Assembly: GCA_039105265.1 (NCBI GenBank)
Contig: JAPFFF010000003.1
Span: 1,488,001 to 1,552,000 of the forward strand
Direction of reading: 5' to 3'
DNA from: Tritrichomonas musculus
Lineage: Eukaryota; Parabasalia; Tritrichomonadida; Tritrichomonadidae
Length of the DNA stretch: 64,000 nucleotides
The notes below the pieces were generated by a model. The model saw nothing but the letters and a program-made list of their open reading frames with translations. It ran no database searches and was not told the origin of the DNA. Below, piece after piece: positions 27,961-38,220 of the stretch. The translations under genes and the position numbers were made by a program. Every line of letters begins with the position of its first letter. Within the stretch, counting starts at the first letter, position 1.

Positions 27961-29592
27961 ATGAATATTGCATATGGAAATTATCACAGCACCCAAAATA
28001 AAATAAATACTGGAACGCAATCTGTTTCTAATGATAATTTTACTGATGTTGCTGTTAATGTTCCAATTATAAACATTCATGCAGGATGTCGTAATCTAAA
28101 AAAACTCGATGTTGGCAGTGCTTCTGATCCAATGGTTGTAATGTTTATTCCATTCAATGGACAAAATGTTGAAATTGCAAGAACTGAAGTCATTTGGAAT
28201 AATCCTAATCCTCAATTTGTAAAATTTTTCCAAGCAATGTATATTTTTGAGACTCATCAACCATTAAGATTTAATATTTATGATGTTGATTCTGAAAAAG
28301 CACCTTTAGAAAATCACGATTTAATTGGATATGTTGAAACAGATGTGCAACATCTTATTTCTAATACTTCTGCATCAGTAGAATTTGAAATACAGCATCC
28401 ATCTCATCAAAAGAGAGGAAAACTTATATTAACAATTGAACAAGCAGTAAACTCTGGATCTTATTTTGATGCAGCTGTTAGTGTTAACAAACTAAAGAAA
28501 GTTAATACTTTCTCAAAAAACAAACCTTATGTGCAATTTTCAAAGCCAAGCGAAGCTGGCGTTCAATTGCCTGTTTATCGTACAGAAGTTATTCATGGTG
28601 CTTATAGTTGCACCTTTAAGCCTTTTAGTCTTCCGCTCCAAACTTTATGCAATGCAGATTTAGCAATGCCAATTACAATGACAGTTATGGATTATTCATC
28701 AAAAAAAGAGGATAAAGTAGTTGGATCTTATTCAGCTAATGTAACAACGCTTGTTAATGAAAAAGGTAAGACATACGAAATCCACGACAAAAAATCAAAG
28801 AAAACAGGTGAAATCAAACTATTAAATCCAATTGTTATTAGAAAACCGACATTCTATGATTATTTACGCAGTGGTCTCCAATTAAACTTAATTACAGCTA
28901 TTGATTTTACCGCTTCAAATCGTGATCCTAAAGATCCACGTTCCCTTCACTATTTGTCAAAAGGACAGATGAATCAATATGAAACATGCATATGGTCAGT
29001 AGGCTCAATTATTTGCCCATACGATACAGATCAATTATTTGCTGTTTATGGCTTTGGAGGAAAAATTAATGGCCAAATTAACCACTGTTTTCCACTTACG
29101 TTTGATCCATCTCATCCAACTGTTCAAGGATTACAAAATATTGTTAATGCTTATAAAAACTCGTTAAATATTGTTCAGCTCAGTGGTCCCACTTTATTTA
29201 CCCCAATTATTCAGGCTGCAACAGGTGTTGCGATTGAATCATTTCATACATCTCATACATATACTATTTTGTTGATTTTGACAGATGGTGTGATTAATGA
29301 TATGAATGAGACAGTTGATGCAATTGTTGCAGCATCTGATTCACCACTTAGCATTGTCATTGTTGGTGTTGGAGATGCTAATTTTGATGCAATGGAAAGA
29401 CTCGATGGAGATAGAAACAAACTTGTTTCTTCTACAAATGTTCAAGCTAAGCGCGATATTGTTCAATTTGTTCCATTTAGAAAATATTCTGCTAATAGTG
29501 GAATGATGCTTGCAAGTGAAGTTCTTGCTGAAATTCCAACTCAAGTTAATCAATACTGTTCAACTCATGGATTCATTCCACATTTGCAGTGA
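27961..29592 (+). CDS. copine (two C2 domains plus copine/vWA domain)
   Basis: This is 543 residues from the ATG at 27961 (MNIAYGNYHS); upstream codons have only a TTG. C2A covers about 25-145 (CRNLKKLDVGSASDPMVVMF with the Ca-binding SDPMV segment, then NNPNPQFVKFF). C2B covers about 155-270 (KNKPYVQFSKPSE). The copine domain covers about 290-510 with GLQLNLITAIDFTASNRDP, the hallmark metal site DFTASN, and LILTDGVINDM. Copines are Ca-dependent phospholipid-binding proteins recruiting partners to membranes. All domains are present and the length is as in animals and plants. Confidence 0.95.
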   Translation: MNIAYGNYHSTQNKINTGTQSVSNDNFTDVAVNVPIINIHAGCRNLKKLDVGSASDPMVVMFIPFNGQNVEIARTEVIWNNPNPQFVKFFQAMYIFETHQPLRFNIYDVDSEKAPLENHDLIGYVETDVQHLISNTSASVEFEIQHPSHQKRGKLILTIEQAVNSGSYFDAAVSVNKLKKVNTFSKNKPYVQFSKPSEAGVQLPVYRTEVIHGAYSCTFKPFSLPLQTLCNADLAMPITMTVMDYSSKKEDKVVGSYSANVTTLVNEKGKTYEIHDKKSKKTGEIKLLNPIVIRKPTFYDYLRSGLQLNLITAIDFTASNRDPKDPRSLHYLSKGQMNQYETCIWSVGSIICPYDTDQLFAVYGFGGKINGQINHCFPLTFDPSHPTVQGLQNIVNAYKNSLNIVQLSGPTLFTPIIQAATGVAIESFHTSHTYTILLILTDGVINDMNETVDAIVAASDSPLSIVIVGVGDANFDAMERLDGDRNKLVSSTNVQAKRDIVQFVPFRKYSANSGMMLASEVLAEIPTQVNQYCSTHGFIPHLQ

Positions 29593-29855
29593 TTTTTTTA
29601 TCATAAATAACAATTATTTTGTTAATTTTATTAAAAACAACTATCTTCTATTACATTATAGATATCAAAAAATAACGATGTTTCAAAATTCATGTTTAAA
29701 TAAAATAAAAGCTACTTAAAATATTCATATGCTTTTATTAAACAACAAATTGGTGTGGAAAAAATAAAGATTCTAATTATCATTTAAAAAATGATTATTT
29801 TTTTATCTTTTCTTTGATTCAATTTACGTCTGATTGGTTTTGAATAATGTGAAAT

Positions 29856-30980
29856 TTACAAATGATCTCTGGAAAAGTTGAGAAAATCAAGTAAATTTGA
29901 AACAGCTGAATTGCATGAAGTTTTCATTTCTTGTGAAAGTTTGACATCAAAATGTGAAACTCCAGGATGAATTATTTTATTATTTGCAAGAACAAGAGAA
30001 TGGGAATCTCCACAACAAGCAAAACAAGCTTTTTCATTGATTGTTCGGAATTTTGTTGGAATTGAAATATTATCTTTATTATTTTGAAGTTTTAATGAAT
30101 TTTTTCCACATGTATAGACAGTACCTCCTCTCGTTAAAAACAAGGCGAATGACTGTCCTAATGCTGCTGATGCTACTTTTTCTTTGATTGAACATTGAAT
30201 AAAATCGTTGCTATCTGAAAATGAACCATTTCCAAGTTCCCCACATGAACCAGGGCCACGCATAAAAACTCGTCCATCGGCTGCAACAGCACAAGCATTT
30301 TTTCCAAAAGCATATACGTATAAAATTTCAATTCCTTTTAAACTTTCAATTTTAATAAATTCTTTTGGATTATTATTGCTCGATAAAGGATTTAATTCAC
30401 CATTTCCATAACATTGGCCACTAGTTGTAACTGCTATTGTGAAAAAGTTGCTTTGTGCAACATCAAAAACAGGATCTGGAAAAGTGACATGGAGAGGTTG
30501 ATCATCTATATTTTTGGTAAATAAATAAAGATCGCCAATGCTATCAATTGCAACAGGTGAGTTTGATCCTGCTGCCACAAAAACTGCTGGATTAGGTAAA
30601 TCAATAATTTTTCCTATTTTTCCTCTTCCATTGTAAATAAGTTTTCCATCTGAATCAATAAAAATTGTATAGTCATAACCGCTTGCAGCCCAAGTAATTT
30701 GGTGATTGTCACGAAATTGAATTTCAACAAGATTTTTATAAATTAAATCTCGATAACTTCCAAGTTGGAAATCTGAATTATCACCAACACCATATACTTT
30801 ACCATCCATATCAACAATTATTGAGTGTCCACATCCTGTGGCAACACATTTAACTTGTTTGGGGACATTATTAATATATTTAGGAATCTGAATGAACGGA
30901 AAACCATATTGAGAAGTATCACATTCTACATCAGCTAATTGATAATTATTATTTCTGCCATTTGCGAGGAGCTTGGCCAT
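29856..30980 (-). CDS. RCC1-repeat beta-propeller protein
   Basis: This is 374 residues. RCC1-type blades recur with the pattern G..H......G.V..G.N...QLG: GCGHSIIVDMDGKVYGVGDN, SGYDYTIFIDSDGKLIYNGR, FGKNACAVAADGRVFMRGPG, ALGQSFALFLTRGGTVYTCG and CGDSHSLVLANNKII. Six to seven blades account for the whole length, so there are no extra domains. RCC1 family proteins act as exchange factors for small GTPases or as scaffolds. Because residues for Ran exchange cannot be judged by eye, the specific role is unknown. Confidence 0.85.
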   Translation of the reverse strand: MAKLLANGRNNNYQLADVECDTSQYGFPFIQIPKYINNVPKQVKCVATGCGHSIIVDMDGKVYGVGDNSDFQLGSYRDLIYKNLVEIQFRDNHQITWAASGYDYTIFIDSDGKLIYNGRGKIGKIIDLPNPAVFVAAGSNSPVAIDSIGDLYLFTKNIDDQPLHVTFPDPVFDVAQSNFFTIAVTTSGQCYGNGELNPLSSNNNPKEFIKIESLKGIEILYVYAFGKNACAVAADGRVFMRGPGSCGELGNGSFSDSNDFIQCSIKEKVASAALGQSFALFLTRGGTVYTCGKNSLKLQNNKDNISIPTKFRTINEKACFACCGDSHSLVLANNKIIHPGVSHFDVKLSQEMKTSCNSAVSNLLDFLNFSRDHL

Positions 30981-31623
30981 ACTAAATTAATGATTTTGAT
31001 ATTATAAAAATCTCTTTTTGAAGAAATAATAATTCAAAAAAAAACTCTCAAATTTTAAATGATAAAGATTGTGTTATTTTGAATTATTTTGTTTGTGACG
31101 ATTATATTCACTTTAAAAAAAAATAGCATAATCATATTTTGAGTAAATTATTTACGTTTGTTTTTTCGGAGTAATAAAAAAACAGATTCATAAAATATTT
31201 TTAACTTCTTTAAAACATTGATATTTGTATTAATAAAATGAATTTTAATTGTAAATTTGTTATTATTTATTTATATTTTATGATAAATGCATTTATTAAT
31301 TTATTTTTTTATAAGATAACATAAAAAAGAGAAAAAACGTACAAAATCTATTCAAAAAAAATTCTGTAGCTAATTTACTCCCAAAAACATATTAACGACA
31401 AATGAATTATATCTTGATTCAACAGTGCCGAATGCCAAACTTCATATTATTATAACTTTAATATGAAATGATTGTTAAATTATTATTATTATTATAAATG
31501 ATAAGTTGTTTTATCATTGAAGCTTTCTATATACATGCATGAAAAATATATACTATATATTATTTGAGGATTTAATAAATTTTTTATGAAATAATTACAA
31601 ATAAATAATAAAAATATAGAAAT
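30981..31623. other. intergenic spacer, no feature seen
   Basis: 643 bp of AT-rich DNA between two minus-strand genes. No gene, RNA or repeat family is supported. Confidence 0.5.
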
Positions 31624-32937
31624 TCAATTATCCAGTTGAGCGATAAGCTCTTTATGTTCATTTTGCATTTCTTTTGATACTTTATTGATCGCTGACATTA
31701 CATTTTTAATTGTATTTTGTATTTCAGGCGAAACAGTAGATAATCTGATTTTATTATTAGCTAAAGATAAATCTTGAGTTAGATTTTTGTTTTCTGTTTT
31801 GAGACTTTGAACATTCATGTCTAAATGAGATCTAATTAGATTGATATATCTCGTAAACTCTCTTGGATTATTAATAATTTCATTGATTGGTATTTTGGTT
31901 ATGCCTGTGAAATGCGATGAAACACTATCAATTAACTCTTCACAACCTTGTATAACTAAAGATGGTACTGATTTCAAATCAGGTTGCGTAAAAACAGTTG
32001 AAAATTTGGAATTCCCTTTGAAAATTGTTTCTTTTGATGATTTTGAAATAAATCTTTTGGAAAATTCAGAAGAATTGTCTGATTGAGTTGAATATAAAAT
32101 GTCTTTTGGATTTCGAATTTGCCGCATTGTTTGTAATCTAATGTTCAAAAGTTCATTTTTAAATGAATTTAAAATTTCATTGATTTTTTGTTTGTTGTTA
32201 GAAATTTCGAAGAATGCAGCGTGAACAATCTCTCTTTGTGAATTATATAAATCAACGTAATTAGATAAGTGGGCGATTATTTCTTCAATTTGAGTATTTT
32301 TATCAGTTTCTTTCTTCTCAACAAAATGTGTTATCGAGCAAAGCTTTGATAAAAGTGTGCTTTGTTGATTGGTGAGTTCTTCATTTATCTCTTTCTGTTT
32401 GATTAATTCTTTTGATAATTTTTTATTTTCATTTAAAAGCTCTTTATATTTGGATTCCCAATAAGAATCATTATTTTGATATTCCTTTGATATATCAATG
32501 CTAGCTGGATGTGATATATTACTTGAAAATACTGATGAGTTAAGTTTATAGCTTTGTTGTGATTGATTAAATTGCTTTGAGTTATTAATTTGAAAAGAAG
32601 ATATATCACTCATTGCTGCAAAACGTTTCATTTGAATCGATAATTCTTCATTCTCTTTTTCTAATGCTCTAAGCCTTTCTTGAATTTCATCAATTGCAGC
32701 CGTGGGAACAGAAATATTACTTGTATGTGAATTTTTTTGACTTTTTGGCGTTAACGATTTATCGATTTGTTGATAAAGTGTGTTTAAAATTGATTGAATT
32801 GTATGTGCTTCATTTTGATATTTTTGTATCATTTCCGAAAATTGAATTCCATCTTCTGAGCAATCTATTTCTGTTGATTCAGTTAAATTTGCCAAAACGC
32901 TATCTATCGAAAAAGAAGGCTGAACCGAATTATTCAT
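31624..32937 (-). CDS. coiled-coil protein, 437 residues, unknown
   Basis: It starts at ATG 32935-32937 (MNNSVQPSFSIDSVLANLTE). Heptad-rich segments lie at about 80-105 (DEIQERLRALEKENEELSIQ), 155-200 (YKELLNENKKLSKELIKQKE), 240-270 and 360-437 (LKTENKNLTQDLSLANNKIR). The linkers are rich in Ser, Asn and Gln. There is no motor, kinase or membrane feature. It resembles centrosomal or transport-adaptor coiled coils in style only. The gene is divergent from the tubby-like frame that follows. Confidence 0.65.
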   Translation of the reverse strand: MNNSVQPSFSIDSVLANLTESTEIDCSEDGIQFSEMIQKYQNEAHTIQSILNTLYQQIDKSLTPKSQKNSHTSNISVPTAAIDEIQERLRALEKENEELSIQMKRFAAMSDISSFQINNSKQFNQSQQSYKLNSSVFSSNISHPASIDISKEYQNNDSYWESKYKELLNENKKLSKELIKQKEINEELTNQQSTLLSKLCSITHFVEKKETDKNTQIEEIIAHLSNYVDLYNSQREIVHAAFFEISNNKQKINEILNSFKNELLNIRLQTMRQIRNPKDILYSTQSDNSSEFSKRFISKSSKETIFKGNSKFSTVFTQPDLKSVPSLVIQGCEELIDSVSSHFTGITKIPINEIINNPREFTRYINLIRSHLDMNVQSLKTENKNLTQDLSLANNKIRLSTVSPEIQNTIKNVMSAINKVSKEMQNEHKELIAQLDN

Positions 32938-33134
32938 TATTAAAATTGAAATTTTCGGGAATAATTAAACGTATAGATTGTAAAATTGAAATAGTAACAA
33001 GAATACATTTTCTTCGATTAATTTAAATAATTTTCGATTAATATTTATTAAAATATTTGATATCAATTTTAATAAATATTTTAATTAATTTATTTTGAAT
33101 TATAAAAAGTTATTTAATAAGATATTATGATTGA

Positions 33135-34034
33135 TTTATCTTTATAGTTTTTACAATAAAATTTTCAATCTTTTCATTTTTCTATATTCCAATTCATCCG
33201 AAAAAAAAAGCTATTTCTCTGCATTTTTCATCATCAAATGATTCAGATGATGAATATTATTCGTACACTGATTCCTTCTCGCATAAATCCGACGAACCAG
33301 AAAAAGTTTTTACAGTGACTTATCCTGATCATGTCAGTGAAAATGATCAAAAAGATGGAACTTTAATTCAAAAGAATTCTGCTCCTAGTGTGTTTGATTC
33401 TTTTAATGATAATCCAAATCAAACAGTAAATAATTTAAATGATCAAAATTCTGAATCTAATTTGAGCGATTCAAATTATGCATCATATATTTGTGCACGT
33501 TCTTATAGATTTCATATGAATTCTCGAGTTTTATTTTCTTTTAGATTAGGTAGTAACTTTATTTTATATGCAAAATCACGTGGTCCAACATCAAATTCTG
33601 TTTATATTTCAAAAAATCCAGATATTCACATAAAAAGTAAGCAATATGAATATATTTTATTGGTAATGAACCATTCAAAAAAGTTTGTTTTAAAAGAAAT
33701 TAATTCTGAAGAAGAATTAATGATTATCTTAATGGATAATGATTATGGTGTTGAATATGGACCAAGAAAAATTGAAATTTTTTGGCCCAAAGACAATCTA
33801 AAGCATGTTAGTAGAATTCCTAAAAGAACTAAAAATGGAGATTGGACTTTAAATTTTGGTTCAAAATTTGTTATTACATCAATTAAAAATGCAATCATTT
33901 TAGATGAAAATGCAAAACCAGCATTAATTGTTCGAAAAGTGGAAAAAGAAAAACTTCAAATTGAAGTTGTCAGAAAATATAAACCAATTTATCTTTTTGC
34001 TTTTGCAATTGCTTCGTTCATTTGTCCTTTTTGA
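33135..34034 (+). CDS. tubby C-terminal-like protein, start unresolved
   Basis: An open frame of 299 codons ends at 34034, but the first in-frame ATG is at 33516 (MNSRVLFSFRLG), inside the conserved part. The region 33135-33515 is open and protein-like from about 33190 (Ser/Asp/Asn-rich) without an ATG, so the true start may lie in an upstream exon, or the copy may be 5'-damaged. The domain shows tubby/SuperTULP features: SYICARSYRFHMNSRVLFSF, YGVEYGPRKIEIFWP, GDWTLNFGSKFVITSIKNAI (compare the family's LNF.GRV..aSVKNFQL) and the hydrophobic C-terminal helix YLFAFAIASFICPF. Tubby-type domains bind phosphoinositides or act as membrane scaffolds. Function here is unknown. Confidence 0.6.
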   Translation, partial: FIFIVFTIKFSIFSFFYIPIHPKKKAISLHFSSSNDSDDEYYSYTDSFSHKSDEPEKVFTVTYPDHVSENDQKDGTLIQKNSAPSVFDSFNDNPNQTVNNLNDQNSESNLSDSNYASYICARSYRFHMNSRVLFSFRLGSNFILYAKSRGPTSNSVYISKNPDIHIKSKQYEYILLVMNHSKKFVLKEINSEEELMIILMDNDYGVEYGPRKIEIFWPKDNLKHVSRIPKRTKNGDWTLNFGSKFVITSIKNAIILDENAKPALIVRKVEKEKLQIEVVRKYKPIYLFAFAIASFICPF

Positions 34035-34493
34035 TTTTTCCAATTTTAAAATTTCTACCAAATATATTTTTTCATGAAATGCAATATACTTATTATTGGT
34101 GCAATTCGTTCGAAAAAAGCAATTATTTTATTTTTAATAATATCCTGTTTAATTTGTTAAATGAAGCATAATTCATAAGAATTTTGTAATGGCTAAAGTT
34201 AATTGATTTGTTTGTGGATGTTAAATTTTTTTTTATAAAAAGTAAGATATCGATGTCCTATCTATATTATAAAATTTTAATCATTAATAATTTATATTGG
34301 AAATAAAGAATATTATATATAAAATAGTATGCCTCCTTACTATAGTGCAGAAAAGCAGTAATATTTATAAATATGGGTTATACATCAATTCTAGCTCGAT
34401 ATTATAATGTTTTTTTTCAAAATTTGTAATTGAACTGAAAATAATCGTTGTTTACTTTTGAGTTTAAAATACGTTATTAGTCATTCAATACGA
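34035..34493. other. intergenic spacer, no feature seen
   Basis: 459 bp of AT-rich DNA between two plus-strand genes; nothing beyond very short frames. Confidence 0.5.
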
Positions 34494-35690
34494 ATGAATG
34501 AAGAAGAAGAAGATAAGAATAATTTTCAGCAAGCATCTAAGACTAACAAAAAAATAATAGGAATTCTTGATGTAGATCCAGAGTCAATACATGAAAAACC
34601 ATTTTTTACTGAACCAGAAACGATCGAAGCAATGTCCCAATTAGGTTATTCTACAAATGATCTAGTCATTATAGATACTGATAGAATTCCTGACCTTCCT
34701 CCACAAGAAGATATCAGAAATTCAGTTAAAAAAGAACTAGATAAAAGACGAATTCAAATGATACAAAATATAATTGACAAAAGAAATAGCCTAATTAATG
34801 ATAATACAGACTTAAACTCAGGAAAGAAAAAATCGACCATAAAAAAAAGAAAAAAAATACACCAATCATCAACGAACGATAACGAATCAAGCCAGATATC
34901 TTCTTCAGAACAAGAAACAAATGAAAAATCAAAAAAGAAGAAAAAGAAAGCGAAAAAGCATCCTAAACAGATTAGTAAAGATAATTCAGCTTCTCAAGTT
35001 AAAACAAAGAGAAGTCATGTTCAGCACACAGATGAAGAGATAAAGGAAATGGTTCTTTCTACGCATCATCTTAACAGACCTGCACCAATTAGTGATCCTG
35101 ATTATCAAGTGCAACGATTAAGAAAAAGGAAAAAGAAAGTTAAAGTAGATCCTTTTGAAGTCAGAAAGAAAGCGATAGAAAAGAAAAATAAAGCAGAATT
35201 GCGTAAAATAAATTTAGAAGCCAAGAAAAAAGAGAAAAAAGAAATTGAATGCTTAAAAAACGCAGAAAATCATCGACTTGAAAAAGTTCAACATATGCAA
35301 GAAATGAGAAAAAAGCATGAAAAAGACTTGGATAAAATTTCGAAATTACAACTTGAAGAGCAAAGAAAGCTTGCTAAAAAAACTTTATTAAAATATGATC
35401 AGGCTGAAAAAAGAAGAAAAGAAGCAAGGCAGCAGCAAATGATAGAAATGAAGAAAAAGGCAAAAGAAAGAGAGGAAAGAATTAAAAAAGCAGAATTAGA
35501 GGCAAAACGGTTACAAGAAGAAAAGCAAAAAAAACTGGAAAAAAAATTATTAGAAAATGACAAAAGAAGTCAGCTTGTTTTGTCTAATAGGCAAAAAGAG
35601 ATTGCTGCGGAATTTCGGAGAAGAAAAAAAATAGAATTCGATAAAGCAAAGAGAGTATGTATTCCTAAGGTGAACAAGACTGTAATTTAG
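34494..35690 (+). CDS. Lys/Glu-rich coiled-coil protein, 398 residues
   Basis: The first ATG in frame is at 34494 (MNEEEEDKNNFQQ); earlier codons start only with TTG. The N-terminal 100 residues are the most conserved-looking part (FFTEPETIEAMSQLGYSTND, IPDLPPQEDIRNSVKKELDK), then a Lys/Ser linker, and from about 225 to 380 an almost continuous charged single-helix or coiled coil (EKRRKEARQQQMIEMKKKAK). The phrase with E.MSQLGY..NDL recurs in protist axonemal and basal-body proteins as far as I recall. No catalytic motif is seen. Likely cytoskeletal; exact role unknown. Confidence 0.65.
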   Translation: MNEEEEDKNNFQQASKTNKKIIGILDVDPESIHEKPFFTEPETIEAMSQLGYSTNDLVIIDTDRIPDLPPQEDIRNSVKKELDKRRIQMIQNIIDKRNSLINDNTDLNSGKKKSTIKKRKKIHQSSTNDNESSQISSSEQETNEKSKKKKKKAKKHPKQISKDNSASQVKTKRSHVQHTDEEIKEMVLSTHHLNRPAPISDPDYQVQRLRKRKKKVKVDPFEVRKKAIEKKNKAELRKINLEAKKKEKKEIECLKNAENHRLEKVQHMQEMRKKHEKDLDKISKLQLEEQRKLAKKTLLKYDQAEKRRKEARQQQMIEMKKKAKEREERIKKAELEAKRLQEEKQKKLEKKLLENDKRSQLVLSNRQKEIAAEFRRRKKIEFDKAKRVCIPKVNKTVI

Positions 35691-35990
35691 TTTATTTTTG
35701 TTTAATTATTGTATGTTATTTAAATTTTTTTTTAATTTAGCGCATATTTGTGCAAAGATGATTATTATTTCATTTTTTTTATACTTTGTTGTTAAAGAAT
35801 CAAATTTTTTCAAAAAAAAAAAAAAGATATGGTAATTTGAAGATATGAATTCATCCAACAAAAGCAAATTGATTACTTTTTTTTTGTCAAAAAAATTATA
35901 TATATGGCAATATTATTCAATCAAATATATGATTTATTAAACAATAAACAAAAACAAAATTATAAATATTGAAAGATTGTCATCAATGTT
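35691..35990. other. convergent intergenic spacer
   Basis: 300 bp between the 3' ends of convergent genes, with long T and A runs. No further feature. Confidence 0.5.
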
Positions 35991-38081
35991 TTAATACCCA
36001 TATGGATGGCCATATGGATCATCATACCAATCAATTTGGAATCCATCTGCTTCTTTTACCTTTTTCTGATGATTTGATTGAGTTTTCTTTGAATTTTCTT
36101 TTTCAACTTGTACTTTAGCTTTCTTTGATGGTTCCTGATGTTTCATCTCTTCTTGTTTTCCTTCTTTCTTTGCATGATTTTCATTTGTTTTAGTTTTCTG
36201 TTGTAATTCTTTGCTTTTATTATTGTTTACAATTTTTTTAGGCTGAGATTGTTTTGAATTACTTTGTTTGGATGGCAACTTTTTAAGTTGATTCATTATT
36301 TCATTCAATTCTTTTATCTTTGTTTGATATTCATTTAAATTTAAGCGTTCGAATTCATTATCTGAAAACCAGCAATGAATTGAATTAACTTTATCAATCA
36401 ATTGTTGATGATATTTTGAATCAATTTGATTGATTGATTTTAATTCATTTTGAGAAGCAAAAATTAAACTTTCAAGTTCGTTTTTAGCATTATCAATTTC
36501 CAATTCTAATTTATCTTGAAGGCTTTGTTTTTCTTCAATTTCTTTGAATTGTTCAATTTCTTGAAGAGACAAAGTCATGAATGGCAAATATTTAAATGAT
36601 TTGCATCTGTATCTTTGAATCTTTTTGTTCTCAGTTGCAACTTTAAATGTAGCATCTTTGATTCCAATAATTCCAAAATTGTCCATCATGATTTGAATTT
36701 CAGTTTTAACTTTTTGATCGATTCCAGTTTGAATTATTGCCTTCCCGATGTTTCCTTTATTGCACAAGAATGTCAATGTCTGCTCTTTGGCAATTGGAAT
36801 CAAAGCTTTTGTAATTGTTGGAATTCGAATAGAATCATTGAAAATACTAACATGATGTTTAACGTTCTCTGCTCTGACATCAATTTGATATGGGCATTTG
36901 TTGCTAATGAAATCAATACCAATGTTATATCCATCAACTTTTGCTGCCAAGTAACCTGCACCAATTGCAAAGCATTCATCAAGATCGAGAGACATTTTCA
37001 ATTCATTTCCAATAATTTCTTTGATTTGATCTTTGATTAATGGAATTCGAGAGCTTCCACCAACTATTTCAACATAAGAAATATCTTCTTTTTTAATTTT
37101 CGCATCTTTAATTGCTTCTTCGATATTAAATTTGATCTTTGAAATATAATTCTTGATTAATTCGTTGAATTCTTCTCTTTTTATTGTTATCGATACATCA
37201 ATATCGTTCATTAATGATGGAACTTCGAACATTACGATAGGATTTGAAGATAATGTCTTTTTTGCTTTTTCGCAAGCTTGTTTAAATCTTAATAAAGATC
37301 GCTTGTTTGTTCTTGGATCTATTGTGTATTTTTCAACAACTTTTTGTATGAGATATTTTTCAAGAATTTCCGTGAAATAACGTCCGCCAATTGATTCATC
37401 GCAAATATTGCTTTTCATGTCAATTGATTTTTTAGATAATTGGGCAATTGAAGTGTTCATTAATGTGTCCCCTAATTCAATAAATAATACATTTATTGAT
37501 TTTTCTTTTTCTGCTGGTAAACGGTCGCCATGTATTTTTACATATGAAATAGCAGAAGCTGTTGATGAGTTAAGTAATTCGACAATTTTAATACGGGATA
37601 TTGATGCTGAATTGATTATACATCGACGTTGAACCTCATCCCATGAAGATGGGACAGTTAATACAAATTGTTCTATTCTTGGATATTTTTTACGCATTAT
37701 TTCAATAAGACTTTTAAGATAATAACCAATTATTTGTTCAATTCGTAAAATGGAGCCATTTTCGAGTTTAATACCGCATAATCCGTCTTTTAAACCTACA
37801 ATTTGGTATGGAACATCAAAACTGAGATTTTTTTGTTCTTGAGAATTGTATTGAAGTCCAACAAGGCGTTTAAGTTGTGTGATTGTGTTTGTGATATTCA
37901 TCATTTGCTGTTGTTGAGCAAATTCGCCAGATAATCGTCTGCTATCTTGATAGCATACTGCGGTTGGTGTTCTTCTATTTGAAGATTCATTTAGTATTAT
38001 TTCAATCCCTTTTTCTGTCGGAATTGATAAAACACTGGTTTCATTTCCAAAGTCTATTCCTGCGGTGATGTTTTTTTTCAT
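35991..38081 (-). CDS. Hsp70-superfamily chaperone, Hsp110-like
   Basis: This is 696 residues from the ATG at 38079-38081 (MKKNITAGIDFGNETSVLSI); an upstream in-frame ATG would add 17 residues ahead of the ATPase domain. The actin-like ATPase domain (about 1-380) has phosphate motif 1 GIDFGNETS, then RLVGLQYN, VPSSWDEVQRR, the connect region ESIGGRYF, adenosine motif IVGGSSRIPLI and DECFAIGAGYLAA. The substrate-binding domain is divergent and followed by a helical lid and a long Lys/Gln/Ser-rich tail ending GHPYGY. Divergence from canonical Hsp70 and the tail fit an Hsp110/Grp170-type nucleotide exchange factor. No signal peptide or ER retention signal is present, so it should be cytosolic. 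Confidence 0.85.
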   Translation of the reverse strand: MKKNITAGIDFGNETSVLSIPTEKGIEIILNESSNRRTPTAVCYQDSRRLSGEFAQQQQMMNITNTITQLKRLVGLQYNSQEQKNLSFDVPYQIVGLKDGLCGIKLENGSILRIEQIIGYYLKSLIEIMRKKYPRIEQFVLTVPSSWDEVQRRCIINSASISRIKIVELLNSSTASAISYVKIHGDRLPAEKEKSINVLFIELGDTLMNTSIAQLSKKSIDMKSNICDESIGGRYFTEILEKYLIQKVVEKYTIDPRTNKRSLLRFKQACEKAKKTLSSNPIVMFEVPSLMNDIDVSITIKREEFNELIKNYISKIKFNIEEAIKDAKIKKEDISYVEIVGGSSRIPLIKDQIKEIIGNELKMSLDLDECFAIGAGYLAAKVDGYNIGIDFISNKCPYQIDVRAENVKHHVSIFNDSIRIPTITKALIPIAKEQTLTFLCNKGNIGKAIIQTGIDQKVKTEIQIMMDNFGIIGIKDATFKVATENKKIQRYRCKSFKYLPFMTLSLQEIEQFKEIEEKQSLQDKLELEIDNAKNELESLIFASQNELKSINQIDSKYHQQLIDKVNSIHCWFSDNEFERLNLNEYQTKIKELNEIMNQLKKLPSKQSNSKQSQPKKIVNNNKSKELQQKTKTNENHAKKEGKQEEMKHQEPSKKAKVQVEKENSKKTQSNHQKKVKEADGFQIDWYDDPYGHPYGY

Positions 38082-38170
38082 TAAATGATGTGAAATTTTT
38101 AAATAATGACTTTTTATGAATAATTCATTCAATATTGTTTATCGGTTATTGAAATAATTCAAATGATATA

Positions 38171-38220
38171 TAAAATCCCCACAATATTTTTGTAATAAAA
38201 ATAATTTTTATAGGTTTTTT
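38171..38220 (+). repeat. 50-bp dispersed repeat, copy 1
   Basis: AAAATCCCCACAATATTTTT followed by an A/T stretch and TTTTATAGGTTTTTT. A similar sequence in the same orientation lies at 39774-39823. The conserved islands are ATCCCCACAAT and TTTTATAGGTTTTTT. Nature unknown. Confidence 0.6.

Noticed and set aside
34330-34440. Two very short ATG frames (10 and 18 codons) between genes
   Set aside because: Too short and without any recognisable property; expected by chance.
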